Origin: Brumimicrobium oceani
Lineage (GTDB): Bacteria; Bacteroidota; Bacteroidia; Flavobacteriales_D; Crocinitomicaceae
Direction: 5' to 3'
Assembly (NCBI RefSeq): GCF_003143775.1
Contig: NZ_QFRJ01000004.1
Span: 124,001 to 188,000 of the forward strand
Length of the DNA: 64,000 nt
Shown here: positions 9,093 to 19,438 of the stretch, piece after piece
Layout of the letters: each line of letters opens with the position of its first letter
Numbering within the stretch: position 1 is the first letter of the stretch
Notes under the pieces: generated by a model
The model's input: the letters and a program-made list of their open reading frames with translations, nothing else
Database searches by the model: none
What the model was told of the DNA's origin: nothing
Position numbers and translations under genes: made by a program

Positions 9093-10192
9093 TACGCCAA
9101 TATATTTTTGATCACATTTACAATTCGTTCATCCGCATTAGAAATTCCTTTCTTTTGAATGTTTGTTGCCAATTCTTTTTGTTCTTCCAAAGCGTTAATT
9201 AATTCCATTAATCTAGGAACCAATTTTTCTCTTGCTTCACTATCTTTTACCAAAATCGCGGCTTTGTCTTTCACTAAAGCCATTGCATTTTTGGTTTGAT
9301 GATCTTCTGCCACATTCGGAGAAGGAACCAAAACAATAGGTTTTCCAATAATGCACAATTCAGAAATCGCAATTGCACCAGCACGAGAGACAATAATATC
9401 GGCGACAGCATAAGCCATTTCCATTTCATTAATGAATTTCGTGAGCACAATTCCTGTCATGTCGAGATCCTTAGTTTTGGCCAACATCTCGTCATATTGA
9501 TAACTACCGGATTGCCAAATCAATTGCACATTATTCTCTTGAAGTAGTTTAATTTTGTCTACAACACTTTCGTTTAATGTCTTTGCCCCCAAACTTCCTC
9601 CAACCACTAAAACAGTTTTCTTGTTTGGATCTAAATTATAATGGGCGATTCCTTTCTCTTTTAAACCTTCAATTTGAACGACTTCTGCCCTTACAGGATT
9701 CCCTGTAATTTCTATTTTTTGAGCAGGAAAAAAGCTTTCTAATCCATCGTAAGCAACACAAACTTTTGTTGCTTTTTTAGAAAGAAATTTATTTGTTTTT
9801 CCTGGGTAAGAATTTTGTTCTTGAATAAGTGTTGGAATACCCAACATACTGGCGATTTTTAATGTTGGAGCACTTGCATAACCTCCGACTCCAATCACCA
9901 CATCTGGATTAAAATTCTTAATAATTCTTCTGGCCTTCATTAAAGAAGCCAGAATTTTAAAAGGCAATGATAAATTCTTAATTGTAATTCGGCGTTGGAA
10001 CCCACTGATCCACAAGCCTTCAATTTTATATCCTGCTGCAGGAACGCGCGTCATTTCCATTCTTCCTTCAGCCCCAATGAATAAGATTTCTGCTTTGGGA
10101 AATTCCTTCTTAATACGATTCGCAATGGCAATGGCCGGAAATATATGTCCGCCAGTTCCACCACCCGATATAATTACCTTTTTGATGCTCAT
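9092..10192 (-). CDS. murG: UDP-GlcNAc:undecaprenyl-PP-MurNAc-pentapeptide transferase MurG
   Basis: Glycosyltransferase (GT28) that turns lipid I into lipid II on the cytoplasmic face of the membrane. The acceptor-binding loop GGGTGGHIFPA is at residues 10-20, and a second glycine loop GVGGYASAP lies near residue 101. The donor site is shown by VVGGSLGAKTLNE and by the C-terminal SRAGAIAISEL and VPSPNVAEDHQTKNA motifs that bind UDP-GlcNAc. It has 366 residues. It follows ftsW by one base, the usual pairing of the lipid II synthase with the septal polymerase. Confidence 0.97.
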   Translation of the reverse strand: MSIKKVIISGGGTGGHIFPAIAIANRIKKEFPKAEILFIGAEGRMEMTRVPAAGYKIEGLWISGFQRRITIKNLSLPFKILASLMKARRIIKNFNPDVVIGVGGYASAPTLKIASMLGIPTLIQEQNSYPGKTNKFLSKKATKVCVAYDGLESFFPAQKIEITGNPVRAEVVQIEGLKEKGIAHYNLDPNKKTVLVVGGSLGAKTLNESVVDKIKLLQENNVQLIWQSGSYQYDEMLAKTKDLDMTGIVLTKFINEMEMAYAVADIIVSRAGAIAISELCIIGKPIVLVPSPNVAEDHQTKNAMALVKDKAAILVKDSEAREKLVPRLMELINALEEQKELATNIQKKGISNADERIVNVIKNILA

Positions 10193-10193
10193 C

Positions 10194-11363
10194 TTATTCC
10201 GTTTTTAAGTTTGAATTCAAGGACTCCCCTTTTGGATCATTTTTATGTGCAATACTCAGCACAATTCCCAAAGAAACGCAGCTCATCACCATGGCCGAAC
10301 CTCCCATTGCCAAGAAGGGCATATTTTGACCCGTAACAGGCATCAAACCAGTACAAACAAACATATTTACCATAGCTTGGGTTAATAACAATAATCCTAT
10401 CCCAATAGACAGATAAGTTTCGAATAAATTTTTAGAATTTAATCCTATTCTTAAGATACGATAAAATAGAATAAGGTACAAAAAGATCAGGAAAACGGCG
10501 CTGATTAACCCAAATTCTTCCACAAAAGAAGAATAATAAAAATCTGCATAAGCTTCTGGAGTATAGTGCTTCAAATCTCCATCTCCTACTCCAACACCCG
10601 TATAACCTCCGTTATGAATGGCTAATTTGGCATTGATGGCCTGCATATTTTCAATGGAAGCCCCTTCAGAACCATAGGCTTTAAAGAATCGGTTTACCCA
10701 AGTATCAAAACGAGGAAGAAGATTCATTGCGGGAAGAGCGATATGCGTTAATACAAGCGCTCCAGCCAATACAGCTCCACTTCCGATAACGGTAAATATT
10801 TTACTCATGGGGAATTTACCAACAAACAATAACAATAAACTTACCATGAAGATAATGGCCGCAGTAGAGAAATTATCTTTTGCAATGAGTCCACAAATCA
10901 ACAAAATTGGACCAACAACAGAGAAGAGACTCTTTTTCCAAGAATCGAAATAGTCGCGGTTACTCACCAAGCGGCGAGAAAGTAAAATGACCAATGCCAG
11001 TTTCGCAAAATCGGAACTTTGGAAGGTTAACCCAATGATGGGAACCCTTACCCAACGCGATGCATCGTTTACTCGAACTCCAAAGAAGAAAGTAAATACC
11101 AATAGTGCGATGGCAATGATAAATATAAATTTAGATAGCTTTTCAATATATTTAGGATCCTGCCGATGAACCCAATACATTACAAAGAAACCAATACCAA
11201 TATAAATTGTATGCTTAAACAAATAGCTAAATGGTGTTCCACCTTCCGTTTTCACCAAAATAGGAACAAAGCTGTAGACACTCACCATTGACAATCCCAA
11301 AAACAAAATTGTGACGATCCAGATGACTCTGTCTCCTTTTAGATATTTGAATATGTTTTGCAC
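10194..11363 (-). CDS. ftsW: Septal peptidoglycan polymerase FtsW
   Basis: SEDS-family polytopic membrane protein of 389 residues that polymerises glycan strands at the septum together with the class B PBP encoded upstream. Hydrophobic segments run through the whole length. Conserved SEDS features seen are the SSDFAKLALVILLSRR segment, the periplasmic AIHNGGYTGVGVGDG loop, the DFYYSSFVEEFG motif and the C-terminal TGQNMPFLAMGGSAM. The dcw position points to FtsW rather than the elongation paralogue RodA. Confidence 0.95.
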   Translation of the reverse strand: MQNIFKYLKGDRVIWIVTILFLGLSMVSVYSFVPILVKTEGGTPFSYLFKHTIYIGIGFFVMYWVHRQDPKYIEKLSKFIFIIAIALLVFTFFFGVRVNDASRWVRVPIIGLTFQSSDFAKLALVILLSRRLVSNRDYFDSWKKSLFSVVGPILLICGLIAKDNFSTAAIIFMVSLLLLFVGKFPMSKIFTVIGSGAVLAGALVLTHIALPAMNLLPRFDTWVNRFFKAYGSEGASIENMQAINAKLAIHNGGYTGVGVGDGDLKHYTPEAYADFYYSSFVEEFGLISAVFLIFLYLILFYRILRIGLNSKNLFETYLSIGIGLLLLTQAMVNMFVCTGLMPVTGQNMPFLAMGGSAMVMSCVSLGIVLSIAHKNDPKGESLNSNLKTE

Positions 11364-11427
11364 TTATGTCTTTTTATTATCCTTATAAAACTATCTCAAT
11401 TCTTATGGTTTAGCCTTGATTACAGTA

Positions 11428-11871
11428 CTAAAAGTGAAGCTGCTTTTCAAAATAATACCTCCATTCCTTGGAGAATACTAAACCTCCTTCATTATAAACC
11501 ATAATCAAATCAGTTTGCGCATCGTTTGTCTTTTGTAAAGCAGTTGCAATACTATTTCTAAACCATTCAACTCGCTGATCATCCTCAATTTCGGAAATTT
11601 CCTCGCTCATCCATTCAAAAGAAATAACTTTATGAAGTTCTCCTTTCTCCCATACTTTATCGTCAAGATCAAGCTCTTTTCCATCATCGATAAAGAAGTA
11701 AACAGAAGGTACTTCATTGCCAACCTCAGTTTTTAATTCAGGTGAAAGTTTTAATTCTTTCCAATGAAAGCAAGGAGTAGCCTCGTACCATTTCTGCATA
11801 AATCGGAATTTAAAATCTTCCAAAGCATTTTCTCGGGCAATTCTTACTACATCCTCTATGGAATTATTCAT
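11428..11871 (-). CDS. Conserved-position hypothetical protein within the dcw cluster
   Basis: A 147-residue soluble protein that I do not recognise. It has no signal peptide and no membrane segment, is acidic, and is predicted by eye to be alpha/beta. Notable segments are FMQKWYEATPCFHWKEL and FEWMSEEISEIEDDQRVEWFRNSIATAL; there is one cysteine. It lies between murD (11 bases upstream) and ftsW (64 bases downstream), in the same orientation as the cluster, where no gene is expected in the standard dcw order. Codon use resembles the neighbours. A link to division or wall synthesis is only inferred from position. Confidence 0.75.
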   Translation of the reverse strand: MNNSIEDVVRIARENALEDFKFRFMQKWYEATPCFHWKELKLSPELKTEVGNEVPSVYFFIDDGKELDLDDKVWEKGELHKVISFEWMSEEISEIEDDQRVEWFRNSIATALQKTNDAQTDLIMVYNEGGLVFSKEWRYYFEKQLHF

Positions 11872-11882
11872 TACTCTGAATT

Positions 11883-13226
11883 TTAAAGTGAACGGACAGC
11901 GTTTTTAAATTGCTGACCACGGTCTTCATAGTTTTCAAACAAATCGAAACTGGCACAAGCTGGTGACAACAAAACTGTTTCGTCCTTCTTAGCAAATTGA
12001 TATCCATAACCTACTGCTTCAACAGGAGATTGTGTTTCGATAATTGTATCGACAATTCCAGAAAATGCGTCAATAATTTTTGAATTGTTTTTACCCAAAC
12101 AAACGATAGCTTTTACCTTCTCTTGAACCAAGGGAATCAATTCTTCGTAGTCGTTTCCCTTGTCTACACCTCCTACAATCCAAACCGTAGGATTATGCAT
12201 GCTTTCTAGGGCGTACCAAGTTGCATTGATATTTGTTGCCTTTGAATCGTTGATGAATTCTATACCATTTACTTTGGCTACAAATTCTAAACGGTGTTCA
12301 ACATTTGTGAAGTCTGCTAAACTTTCACGGATATTATCTTTACGTAATTCAACCAATCTGCCAGAAATACCTGCAACCAGAGAGTTTTGTACGTTGTGCT
12401 TGCCTTTTAGGGCTAAATCATGAATCGACATAGTTAATTTATTTTTTATTGTTATTGTTTGATCTTCATCTCTATAAAATCCTCCTTCAACTGATTCATC
12501 TTTCAGTGAAAAAGGAAGTGTTTTCGCATTGATTTTATGCGTTTTTAATTGTTTTTCAATCTCTTTATCATCCGCGTTGTAGATAAAAACATCGGCTGCT
12601 GTTTGATTTTGAATAATTCTCATTTTCGCTTTTCCGTACTCAGAAATACTTTCGTTGTAGCGATCTAAATGATCGGGCGTAATATTTAACAGCACTGCGA
12701 TATCGGCTTTAAATTCATACATGTCCTCCAACTGAAAAGAACTCAGCTCTAGCACATAATAATCCGCTTCATCTTTAATTATACTTCTAGCGAAACTCAC
12801 CCCAACGTTTCCAGCCATTTCTGCCAACAATCCACCGCCTTTTAACACATGATGAACAAGGTAAGTTGTTGTTGTTTTTCCGTTACTTCCTGTTATCGCA
12901 ATCAATTTTGCAGTGGTATAGCGGGCCGCAAATTCAATATCGCAAATGGGTCTTAACCCCACTTTTCGGATTTCTTTAATTAAAGCACTGCTATTAGGAA
13001 TACCCGGACTTTTTATTATTTCATCTGCCGACAAAACCTTCTCCATTGAATGACCGCCTTCTTCCCACGCTATAGCATTTTCATCCAGCTCGGTTTTGTA
13101 TTTATCCTTTATTTTACCCGCATCTGAAACAAAAACATTATATCCTTTGAATTTCGCCAAAAGCGCAGCACCGACTCCACTTTCGCCAGCGCCCAAAATC
13201 ACGATATTTTGCTTTTTCGTTTCCAC
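11883..13226 (-). CDS. murD: UDP-N-acetylmuramoyl-L-alanine--D-glutamate ligase MurD
   Basis: Cytoplasmic Mur ligase adding D-glutamate to UDP-MurNAc-L-Ala. The N-terminal domain has ILGAGESGVGAALLA (residues 10-24). The ATP loop is TGSNGKTTT (112-120). The catalytic-centre motif LELSSFQLE follows near 170, and NDSKATNINAT is the classic MurD signature near 330. Length is 447 residues. It abuts mraY directly, with its ATG adjacent to the mraY stop. Confidence 0.97.
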   Translation of the reverse strand: METKKQNIVILGAGESGVGAALLAKFKGYNVFVSDAGKIKDKYKTELDENAIAWEEGGHSMEKVLSADEIIKSPGIPNSSALIKEIRKVGLRPICDIEFAARYTTAKLIAITGSNGKTTTTYLVHHVLKGGGLLAEMAGNVGVSFARSIIKDEADYYVLELSSFQLEDMYEFKADIAVLLNITPDHLDRYNESISEYGKAKMRIIQNQTAADVFIYNADDKEIEKQLKTHKINAKTLPFSLKDESVEGGFYRDEDQTITIKNKLTMSIHDLALKGKHNVQNSLVAGISGRLVELRKDNIRESLADFTNVEHRLEFVAKVNGIEFINDSKATNINATWYALESMHNPTVWIVGGVDKGNDYEELIPLVQEKVKAIVCLGKNNSKIIDAFSGIVDTIIETQSPVEAVGYGYQFAKKDETVLLSPACASFDLFENYEDRGQQFKNAVRSL

Positions 13227-14471
13227 TTATCTCAATTTTAAAGTAACGATGGTAATTACAGCCAGTAAAATCCCTACAATCCAAAAGCGTGTTACAATTT
13301 TCGCCTCGTGCATTCCTTTTTTCTGATAATGGTGATGCAGCGGAGCCATCAAGAAAATTCGTCTTCCTTCTCCAAACCTTTTCTTGGTTATTTTAAACCA
13401 ACCCACCTGCAGAATAACAGATAGGTTTTCGATTAAGAACACACCACACAAAACAGGAATTAGTAACTCTTTACGAATAGCAATTGCAAAAACTGCGATA
13501 ATTCCTCCTATCGCTAAACTACCTGTATCGCCCATAAATACTTTCGCAGGATAAGAATTGTACCATAAAAAACCGATACAAGCCCCAACAAAAGCTGCAA
13601 TGAAGATGACAAGTTCCTCCGCATAAGGAATATACATGACATCAAGATAATCCGCGAATTGTACGTGGGCACTAACATAGGCTAAAACCGCCAGGGCAAT
13701 TCCAATAATTGCAGAAGTTCCAGTGGCCAGCCCATCTAATCCATCGGTCATGTTTGCACCATTTGAAACCGCAATTACAATAAAAATCACAATTGGAATA
13801 AAAATGATCCAACCCCAAGATTGGGCGTCTTCACCCAAAAACCAATTGTAGTTGATTTCGTTATTCTTCACAAAAGGAATTGTCGTTGTCATATCCCTTG
13901 TTTCTATCCACTGTGTGTTTTCACCAGGAACACTTCTGTGCGAATCCGTCACGAAGGTTTCCCCAGCTTTCAACTCATAAGTCGAGGCTACTTCTTTATG
14001 CACTTTTACATCTGGATGAAAAAAAAGCATGGCCCCCACAATAATACCTACACCAATTTGACCAACTACTTTGAAACGCCCTGCTAAACCATCTTTGTTT
14101 TTCTTCAGAATTTTAAGATAATCATCTAAAAAACCTATAAAACCTAGCCAAACAGTGGCAATTATCATGGTGAGCACATAAACATTATGCAATTTGGCAA
14201 AAAGTAAGGTGGGAATAAGAATTGCGCCAATAATTATCAAACCACCCATAGTTGGGGTTCCTTCTTTTTCTTTTTGTCCTTTCAACCCCAAATCCCTTAC
14301 ACTTTCGCCCATTTGCAGCGTTCGTAAGAGATTAATCAGTTTATTCCCAAAAAGCACAGAAATAATTAAGGACGTAATTAACGCCATTCCCGATCTAAAA
14401 GAGATGTAGCCGAATACTCCTGCGCCCGGAATATCGAATGTATCTAAGTAATTAAATAAATAGTACAGCAT
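13227..14471 (-). CDS. mraY: Phospho-MurNAc-pentapeptide transferase MraY
   Basis: Integral membrane enzyme that moves phospho-MurNAc-pentapeptide to undecaprenyl phosphate, giving lipid I. Family motifs seen are [35 protein letters not shown] and the histidine loop [11 protein letters not shown]. At 414 residues it exceeds the usual 360 because of a polar insertion of about 50 residues (roughly 153-205) between the membrane helix ending AMLFF and the one beginning WGWIIFIP. Such an insert is seen in other Bacteroidota MraY proteins. It overlaps murE by one base. Confidence 0.97.
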   Translation of the reverse strand: MLYYLFNYLDTFDIPGAGVFGYISFRSGMALITSLIISVLFGNKLINLLRTLQMGESVRDLGLKGQKEKEGTPTMGGLIIIGAILIPTLLFAKLHNVYVLTMIIATVWLGFIGFLDDYLKILKKNKDGLAGRFKVVGQIGVGIIVGAMLFFHPDVKVHKEVASTYELKAGETFVTDSHRSVPGENTQWIETRDMTTTIPFVKNNEINYNWFLGEDAQSWGWIIFIPIVIFIVIAVSNGANMTDGLDGLATGTSAIIGIALAVLAYVSAHVQFADYLDVMYIPYAEELVIFIAAFVGACIGFLWYNSYPAKVFMGDTGSLAIGGIIAVFAIAIRKELLIPVLCGVFLIENLSVILQVGWFKITKKRFGEGRRIFLMAPLHHHYQKKGMHEAKIVTRFWIVGILLAVITIVTLKLR

Positions 14472-15934
14472 TATTTCTCAAATTTGATTAGTAATTCTTT
14501 CAATATTTCTAAATCATCGAAGTCGTGTTTTACTCCGTTAATTTCTTGGTATGTTTCATGTCCTTTACCAGCGATTAGTATAATATCTCCCGGTTCAGCC
14601 ATGCTGCAGGCCGTTTTAATTGCCTCTTTCCTGTTTGTGATACTGATTGTTTTTTTGAAATGCTCCCCGCCAACGCCTGTCATCATTTCTTCTATGATTG
14701 CCTCAGGATCTTCTGTTCTTGGATTGTCGGATGTAAGGATTAGCTTATCACTCCATTCACAACCAATCGCTGCCATTGTAGGGCGCTTTGTTCTGTCACG
14801 ATCACCACCACAGCCTACCAAAGAAAATACTGTTTCATTTCCTGTGCGGATATTTTTAATGGTTTTTAGTACGTTTTCTAATGCATCTGGAGTATGTGCA
14901 TAATCCACAATTCCGATTACGCCAGTTTCACTTTTAAAATATTCAAAACGACCTTCTACCGATTTTAATTCTGACATTACGCGCATTACTTCCAATTGAT
15001 CTTCCAACAACTGATCAGCAATGGCATAGACTAAAAGTAAATTGTAGGCATTAAAATCTCCAATTAATTGTGTGTACAACTCCGTTCCATTAATGGAAAG
15101 TACCAATCCTGAAAAATTATTTTCTACAACTTTCGCTTTATATTCTGCAACGCTCTTCAATCCGTAAGTTACTTGGCGAGCTTTTGTATTTTGAAGCATT
15201 ACATCGCCATTTTTATCATCTGCATTCGTAATTGCAAACGCGGAAGCCGGCAAATCATCAAAGAATTTTTTCTTTACATTAATGTATTCTTTGAAGGTGT
15301 TGTGGTAATCCAGATGTTCGTGTGTAATATTTGTAAAAGCTCCTCCTGAAAAGTAAATATTGCCCACTCTATTTTGATGAATGGCATGCGAACTCACCTC
15401 CATAAAACAATATTCACAACCAGCATCTACCATTTCAGCAAGTAGTTTATTTAAGCTCACTGCATCAGGAGTTGTTCTTTCAGTTGGAATTGAGGTGTCA
15501 TTTATTTTATTCACTACGGTAGAAATCAAACCTACCGGAATTCCCATCTTCATAAAAAGACTGTACAAGAGAGTTGTCGTTGTCGTTTTTCCGTTCGTTC
15601 CAGTAATTCCAATCAACTTAATCTTCTTTGAAGGTTGATCATAAAAATTATTGGCTAAAACAGAAAGTGTTTTGTGCGCGTCATCCACAACAATGTAATT
15701 AATTCCATTTTTTATATCGCTTGGTTTTTCTTCACAAATAATAGAAGTAGCTCCTTTCTCAATTGCTTTATTAATGAAATTATGTCCATCAACTACAGCT
15801 CCTTTTATAGCCACAAATAAATCATTATCCTTAACTTCCCGTGAATCAAAAACAATTTGATTTATCTCAGTTGCTGTTGTTCCCACTACTTCTTTTATGG
15901 AACTCCCATACAATATGTCGCGTACACTTTTCAC
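14471..15934 (-). CDS. murE: UDP-MurNAc-tripeptide synthetase MurE
   Basis: Mur ligase that adds the third residue of the stem peptide. The ATP loop is TGTNGKTTT (residues 111-119). The substrate motif DNPR appears in [11 protein letters not shown] near residue 404; in characterised enzymes DNPR selects meso-diaminopimelate, so the wall is predicted to be mDAP-type as expected for a Gram-negative. Other motifs are [12 protein letters not shown] and [15 protein letters not shown]. Length is 487 residues. It starts 3 bases after the ftsI stop. No murF follows in this cluster, so D-Ala-D-Ala addition must be encoded elsewhere. Confidence 0.97.
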   Translation of the reverse strand: MKSVRDILYGSSIKEVVGTTATEINQIVFDSREVKDNDLFVAIKGAVVDGHNFINKAIEKGATSIICEEKPSDIKNGINYIVVDDAHKTLSVLANNFYDQPSKKIKLIGITGTNGKTTTTTLLYSLFMKMGIPVGLISTVVNKINDTSIPTERTTPDAVSLNKLLAEMVDAGCEYCFMEVSSHAIHQNRVGNIYFSGGAFTNITHEHLDYHNTFKEYINVKKKFFDDLPASAFAITNADDKNGDVMLQNTKARQVTYGLKSVAEYKAKVVENNFSGLVLSINGTELYTQLIGDFNAYNLLLVYAIADQLLEDQLEVMRVMSELKSVEGRFEYFKSETGVIGIVDYAHTPDALENVLKTIKNIRTGNETVFSLVGCGGDRDRTKRPTMAAIGCEWSDKLILTSDNPRTEDPEAIIEEMMTGVGGEHFKKTISITNRKEAIKTACSMAEPGDIILIAGKGHETYQEINGVKHDFDDLEILKELLIKFEK

Positions 15935-15937
15935 TTT

Positions 15938-18043
15938 CTAATTCTGTTTTAATTGTAATTTGATAAGTCCGCCAGGAACTGATCTTGAACCAGCTACCAA
16001 TGATTGACGCACTACAGTACCGTAACCTTCGGCATTGACTATTAACCCTTGTTTTTCTAACAAATACATTGCATCACTCAGTCCCATTCCTCTTACATCA
16101 GGCACCCTATCTTTTTTAACTGAATAATCACTGAATGAAACTGCTTTTCCGTTGGCTGTTCTTGTTCTCACCCAGCTTTGATTTCCTTTAAATTCCTTTT
16201 TCACATCAAAGCGATTTAAAACCGTATTGATATCATATCTACTTCCGTTTTGGACATAAGGAACACTGGCAATAGAAGGTTTTTCGTTTACTGCTTTGTG
16301 GTAATTGTAGCTTGAAGCATAGACTTTATTAGCGATTGCAGAAAAAACGGTTCCTGAAACCGATGCACCATAAATATCATCTGTTGGCGCGGCAATAACC
16401 ACGATACAAGAATATATGGGATCATCTGAAGGAAAGAATCCAGCGAAAGAGGCAATGTATTTCTTCTCTCCTTCAGCTCCATATCCTTTGTTTCTATTGG
16501 CTATTTGAGCCGTTCCTGTTTTCCCAGCGATTTTAAAAAATGTTGAACTCAATTTCTTACCAGTCCCGTTAATCATCACTCCTTCAAGCGCTTCTTTCAT
16601 CACGTCAATTGTTCCTTGACTGCTAATTTTCTCTCGAACTACAATTGGCTCAAACTCTTCAACTACTTTTCTATTGTTAATTACTTTGGTTACAAATTGC
16701 GGCTTCATGTATTTCCCGTCGTTGGCCACAGCATTATAAAACGCCAACAATTCTAAGGGTGTTAATTGAAATTCATATCCGATTGCCATCCACGCTAATG
16801 AACCTCCCCACCATTGAGAATTTCCAGGCATTGAAAAAGATGGATCTACTTCTCCCAAGATATTTATTCCTGTTCTGCTGGTCAATCCAAACTGCTGCAT
16901 TCTGTCTAAATACCTGCTTGGTTCGCTTCTGTAGCTATTAAATATCACTTTTGAAATCACGTTAGAAGACTGTTCAAACGCCTCCTTAATAGTAATTTTT
17001 CCATAGCCGTAAGGTCGAGAATCGCGTAAGCTTCTGTCGTAGAATTCATATCTCCCTACAGCGTTCACGGTGTCCGTCATTTTGATTTTACCGTCTTCAA
17101 GCGCAGCCATTAAAGAAGCCAACTTCATCGTTGAACCAGGAACTTCTCTTGTTCCAATGGCATGATTGTAAACTTCGCCATAATCTCCCGAACTGGTTTT
17201 TTGAAGATTTACCATCGCTTTTACGAAGCCTGTTTTCACATCCATTACTACCACACAACCGTAGCGACCTCCTTTATTTTTCAATTGGTTTTCGAGTTCG
17301 GTGTGGGCCACTTCTTGAATGTCTTTATCTATAGAGGTTACAACGTCATACCCGTTAATTGCCTCTCGAACAATTGTACCTGTTGGCTTCCACGAGTGAG
17401 ATATTTTTTGTTCCACCACTACTCCATTTTGTCCAGCCAAGTACTTATTGTATGCACCTTCGAGCCCAACAAAAAGCGTATCTCTCTCACTGCTTTTCAC
17501 ATATCCTAAAGTACGCGCCAACAAATCATCATTGGGACGTTTACGAATTATTGTTGCATTATTATCGATAATTCCTCCTTTGTATCTTCCTTTTTCGAAA
17601 ATTGGTAATTCACGAAGTTGTTTTCTTACTTCATTGGTTACTTTCTTTTGAATTAGAACATATCTTCTTTTTCTTGCCCTTGCCTCACGTAAATACTCTT
17701 CATATTCGCGTGCTGTTTTATCCTTAAATATCTTTGCTAAACCAACACTTAGCCCACCAATTCCTTTTGTCCAAAGCTCTTCTTTGACTGTTAAAGGATC
17801 CATATAGATATCATAAAAGGACACTGAGGTTACCAAAGGATTAAGGTGAACATCTAAAATTTCACCTCTTCTTGGCTCTACGATAGCAGAACGCTGTTGC
17901 AACTTATCAGATGTTGTGGTGAAAATATTATCACGTCCATCCATGATAATAGAAAAAGTTCTAAATACAACCACAAGCATAGCCATGACTACTAAAAAGT
18001 AGATCAAATACGTTCTTATTATTACAGCTTTTGGCAACTTCAT
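15938..18043 (-). CDS. ftsI: Septal penicillin-binding protein 3 (FtsI) with PASTA domain
   Basis: Class B PBP transpeptidase of 701 residues. A membrane anchor spans about residues 8-30, followed by the non-catalytic dimerisation domain (from VEPRRGEILD, 56-65). The transpeptidase shows STMK at 304-307 (nucleophile S304), SSN at 359-361 and KTGTAQ at 508-513. The C terminus carries one PASTA domain beginning VPDVRGMGLSDAMYLLEKQG. E. coli FtsI lacks PASTA, whereas many Bacteroidota and Gram-positive homologues have it. It is expected to act with FtsW at the septum. It follows ftsL by about 65 bases. Confidence 0.97.
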   Translation of the reverse strand: MKLPKAVIIRTYLIYFLVVMAMLVVVFRTFSIIMDGRDNIFTTTSDKLQQRSAIVEPRRGEILDVHLNPLVTSVSFYDIYMDPLTVKEELWTKGIGGLSVGLAKIFKDKTAREYEEYLREARARKRRYVLIQKKVTNEVRKQLRELPIFEKGRYKGGIIDNNATIIRKRPNDDLLARTLGYVKSSERDTLFVGLEGAYNKYLAGQNGVVVEQKISHSWKPTGTIVREAINGYDVVTSIDKDIQEVAHTELENQLKNKGGRYGCVVVMDVKTGFVKAMVNLQKTSSGDYGEVYNHAIGTREVPGSTMKLASLMAALEDGKIKMTDTVNAVGRYEFYDRSLRDSRPYGYGKITIKEAFEQSSNVISKVIFNSYRSEPSRYLDRMQQFGLTSRTGINILGEVDPSFSMPGNSQWWGGSLAWMAIGYEFQLTPLELLAFYNAVANDGKYMKPQFVTKVINNRKVVEEFEPIVVREKISSQGTIDVMKEALEGVMINGTGKKLSSTFFKIAGKTGTAQIANRNKGYGAEGEKKYIASFAGFFPSDDPIYSCIVVIAAPTDDIYGASVSGTVFSAIANKVYASSYNYHKAVNEKPSIASVPYVQNGSRYDINTVLNRFDVKKEFKGNQSWVRTRTANGKAVSFSDYSVKKDRVPDVRGMGLSDAMYLLEKQGLIVNAEGYGTVVRQSLVAGSRSVPGGLIKLQLKQN

Positions 18044-18108
18044 TTCTACAACTATTATTCAGGCAACCTATACTTTGATATTAAAAAGGATACCATTTCA
18101 GACTTCCC

Positions 18109-18534
18109 TTACTCTTCTTCTTTAATCCTAATCACCTTTGTTGGATTAATTGTTTCTCTCAATCCTAAAGGCTTCAATTTCTCAATCATTTGAGTTCTTC
18201 TTGTTAACTCTTCCAATTTTGCTTTCGTTTCTACATAATCTGCTGTGATATCTCCAACAGCTTTCTCCTCTTTTGCGATATCGTTAGCCAACTGATTCAC
18301 GTAATATCCTTTTGACACCATCAGTATCATCAAGAAAATAATGAAGAAGATGTAATTCAGGTTATTCATCACAAAGTCCTTCGTTAAAAAGTCTCCATTC
18401 ATGATTTGCACCAGTGACTGCGACTGCTTTTTACTCGCTGCTGCAAAACGACCACTTTTTTTCTTCTTCTTTTTGGTCTTTGCTTTTTCTTGCTTATCTG
18501 ATATGTAATTATTCCCCTTCATTTCTTTCTGCAA
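18109..18534 (-). CDS. ftsL: FtsL-like cell division protein
   Basis: Small bitopic protein of 141 residues. It has a very basic N-terminal tail (a run of lysines near residues 20-27), one membrane segment near residues 60-80 (NYIFFIIFLMILMVSKGYYV) and a periplasmic coiled-coil-like helix rich in E/K with heptad spacing. This is the FtsL topology. Sequence identity between FtsL proteins is low, so the name rests on topology and the position between rsmH and ftsI. The start overlaps the end of rsmH by 26 bases; an internal ATG four codons later would also work. Confidence 0.87.
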   Translation of the reverse strand: MQKEMKGNNYISDKQEKAKTKKKKKKSGRFAAASKKQSQSLVQIMNGDFLTKDFVMNNLNYIFFIIFLMILMVSKGYYVNQLANDIAKEEKAVGDITADYVETKAKLEELTRRTQMIEKLKPLGLRETINPTKVIRIKEEE

Positions 18535-19438
18535 CCCTTAACTTAGCACTTCTTGCTCTAGAATTACGTTCTAATTCTTCCTCATCCGCTACAGTTGGTT
18601 TTCTAGTTATTCCTTTAAAAGGCTTTAAAACATTTCCAAAAAAGTCTTTTTCCACCTTACCATCAAAACTTCCGCTTTTTATGTAATTCTTAACTAATCG
18701 ATCTTCTAAAGAATGGTAAGACATTACCACCAATCTTCCTCCAGGCTTCAAAACCTCTGCTGTTTGCTCCAACATTCTTTCTAAGACATTCATTTCATCG
18801 TTTACTTCGATACGAATGGCCTGAAAAACTTGGGCATAAAATTTATTTTCTTTGAATTTTGGCGCGATGGGCTCTAAAACCGCTATCAACTGTCCTGTTG
18901 TGGCAATTGGAGCAGCTTGACGCTTTAAAGTTATTGCTTGAGCAATACGACGAGGAGATTTCACTTCACCGTACTTTCCTACCATGGTCATGATTTGCTC
19001 TTCCGAATATTCATTGACCACATCATAAGCCGATGCACCACTTCTTTGGTTCATTCGCATGTCTAATTTCTCATCAGAACGAATGCTAAAACCTCTTTCT
19101 GGCTCATTGAATTGATGAGAAGAAACACCAAGATCCGCTAGAATTCCATCCACTTTTGAAATCCCTAGCATACGCAGTTGGTTTTTCAAGAAGGAGAAAT
19201 TAGAAGCTACAAAATGAAAATTTGGCGCAGTCCAAGCGTTTTTCTTCGCATCTGCATCCTGATCAAAAACAATCAACTTCCCTTTTTCTGAAAGCAATTT
19301 AAACATCTCTCTTGCATGTCCACCACCTCCAAAAGTAAGGTCAACATAAATGCCATCTGGATGAATATCCAAACCATCAAGACATTCTTGAAGCATTACC
19401 GGAACGTGGTATTCGTATTGATTATTTTTCTCCTCCAT
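18509..19438 (-). CDS. rsmH: 16S rRNA (cytosine-1402 N4) methyltransferase RsmH
   Basis: S-adenosylmethionine-dependent methyltransferase (formerly MraW) acting on the P-site region of 16S rRNA. The SAM motif VDLTFGGGGHA is at residues 32-42. The family signature ADLGVSSHQFNEPERGFS and the C-terminal VMSYHSLEDRLVK are both present. Length is 309 residues. It overlaps mraZ by 17 bases and ftsL by 26, consistent with a single translationally coupled transcript. Confidence 0.97.
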   Translation of the reverse strand: MEEKNNQYEYHVPVMLQECLDGLDIHPDGIYVDLTFGGGGHAREMFKLLSEKGKLIVFDQDADAKKNAWTAPNFHFVASNFSFLKNQLRMLGISKVDGILADLGVSSHQFNEPERGFSIRSDEKLDMRMNQRSGASAYDVVNEYSEEQIMTMVGKYGEVKSPRRIAQAITLKRQAAPIATTGQLIAVLEPIAPKFKENKFYAQVFQAIRIEVNDEMNVLERMLEQTAEVLKPGGRLVVMSYHSLEDRLVKNYIKSGSFDGKVEKDFFGNVLKPFKGITRKPTVADEEELERNSRARSAKLRVAERNEGE

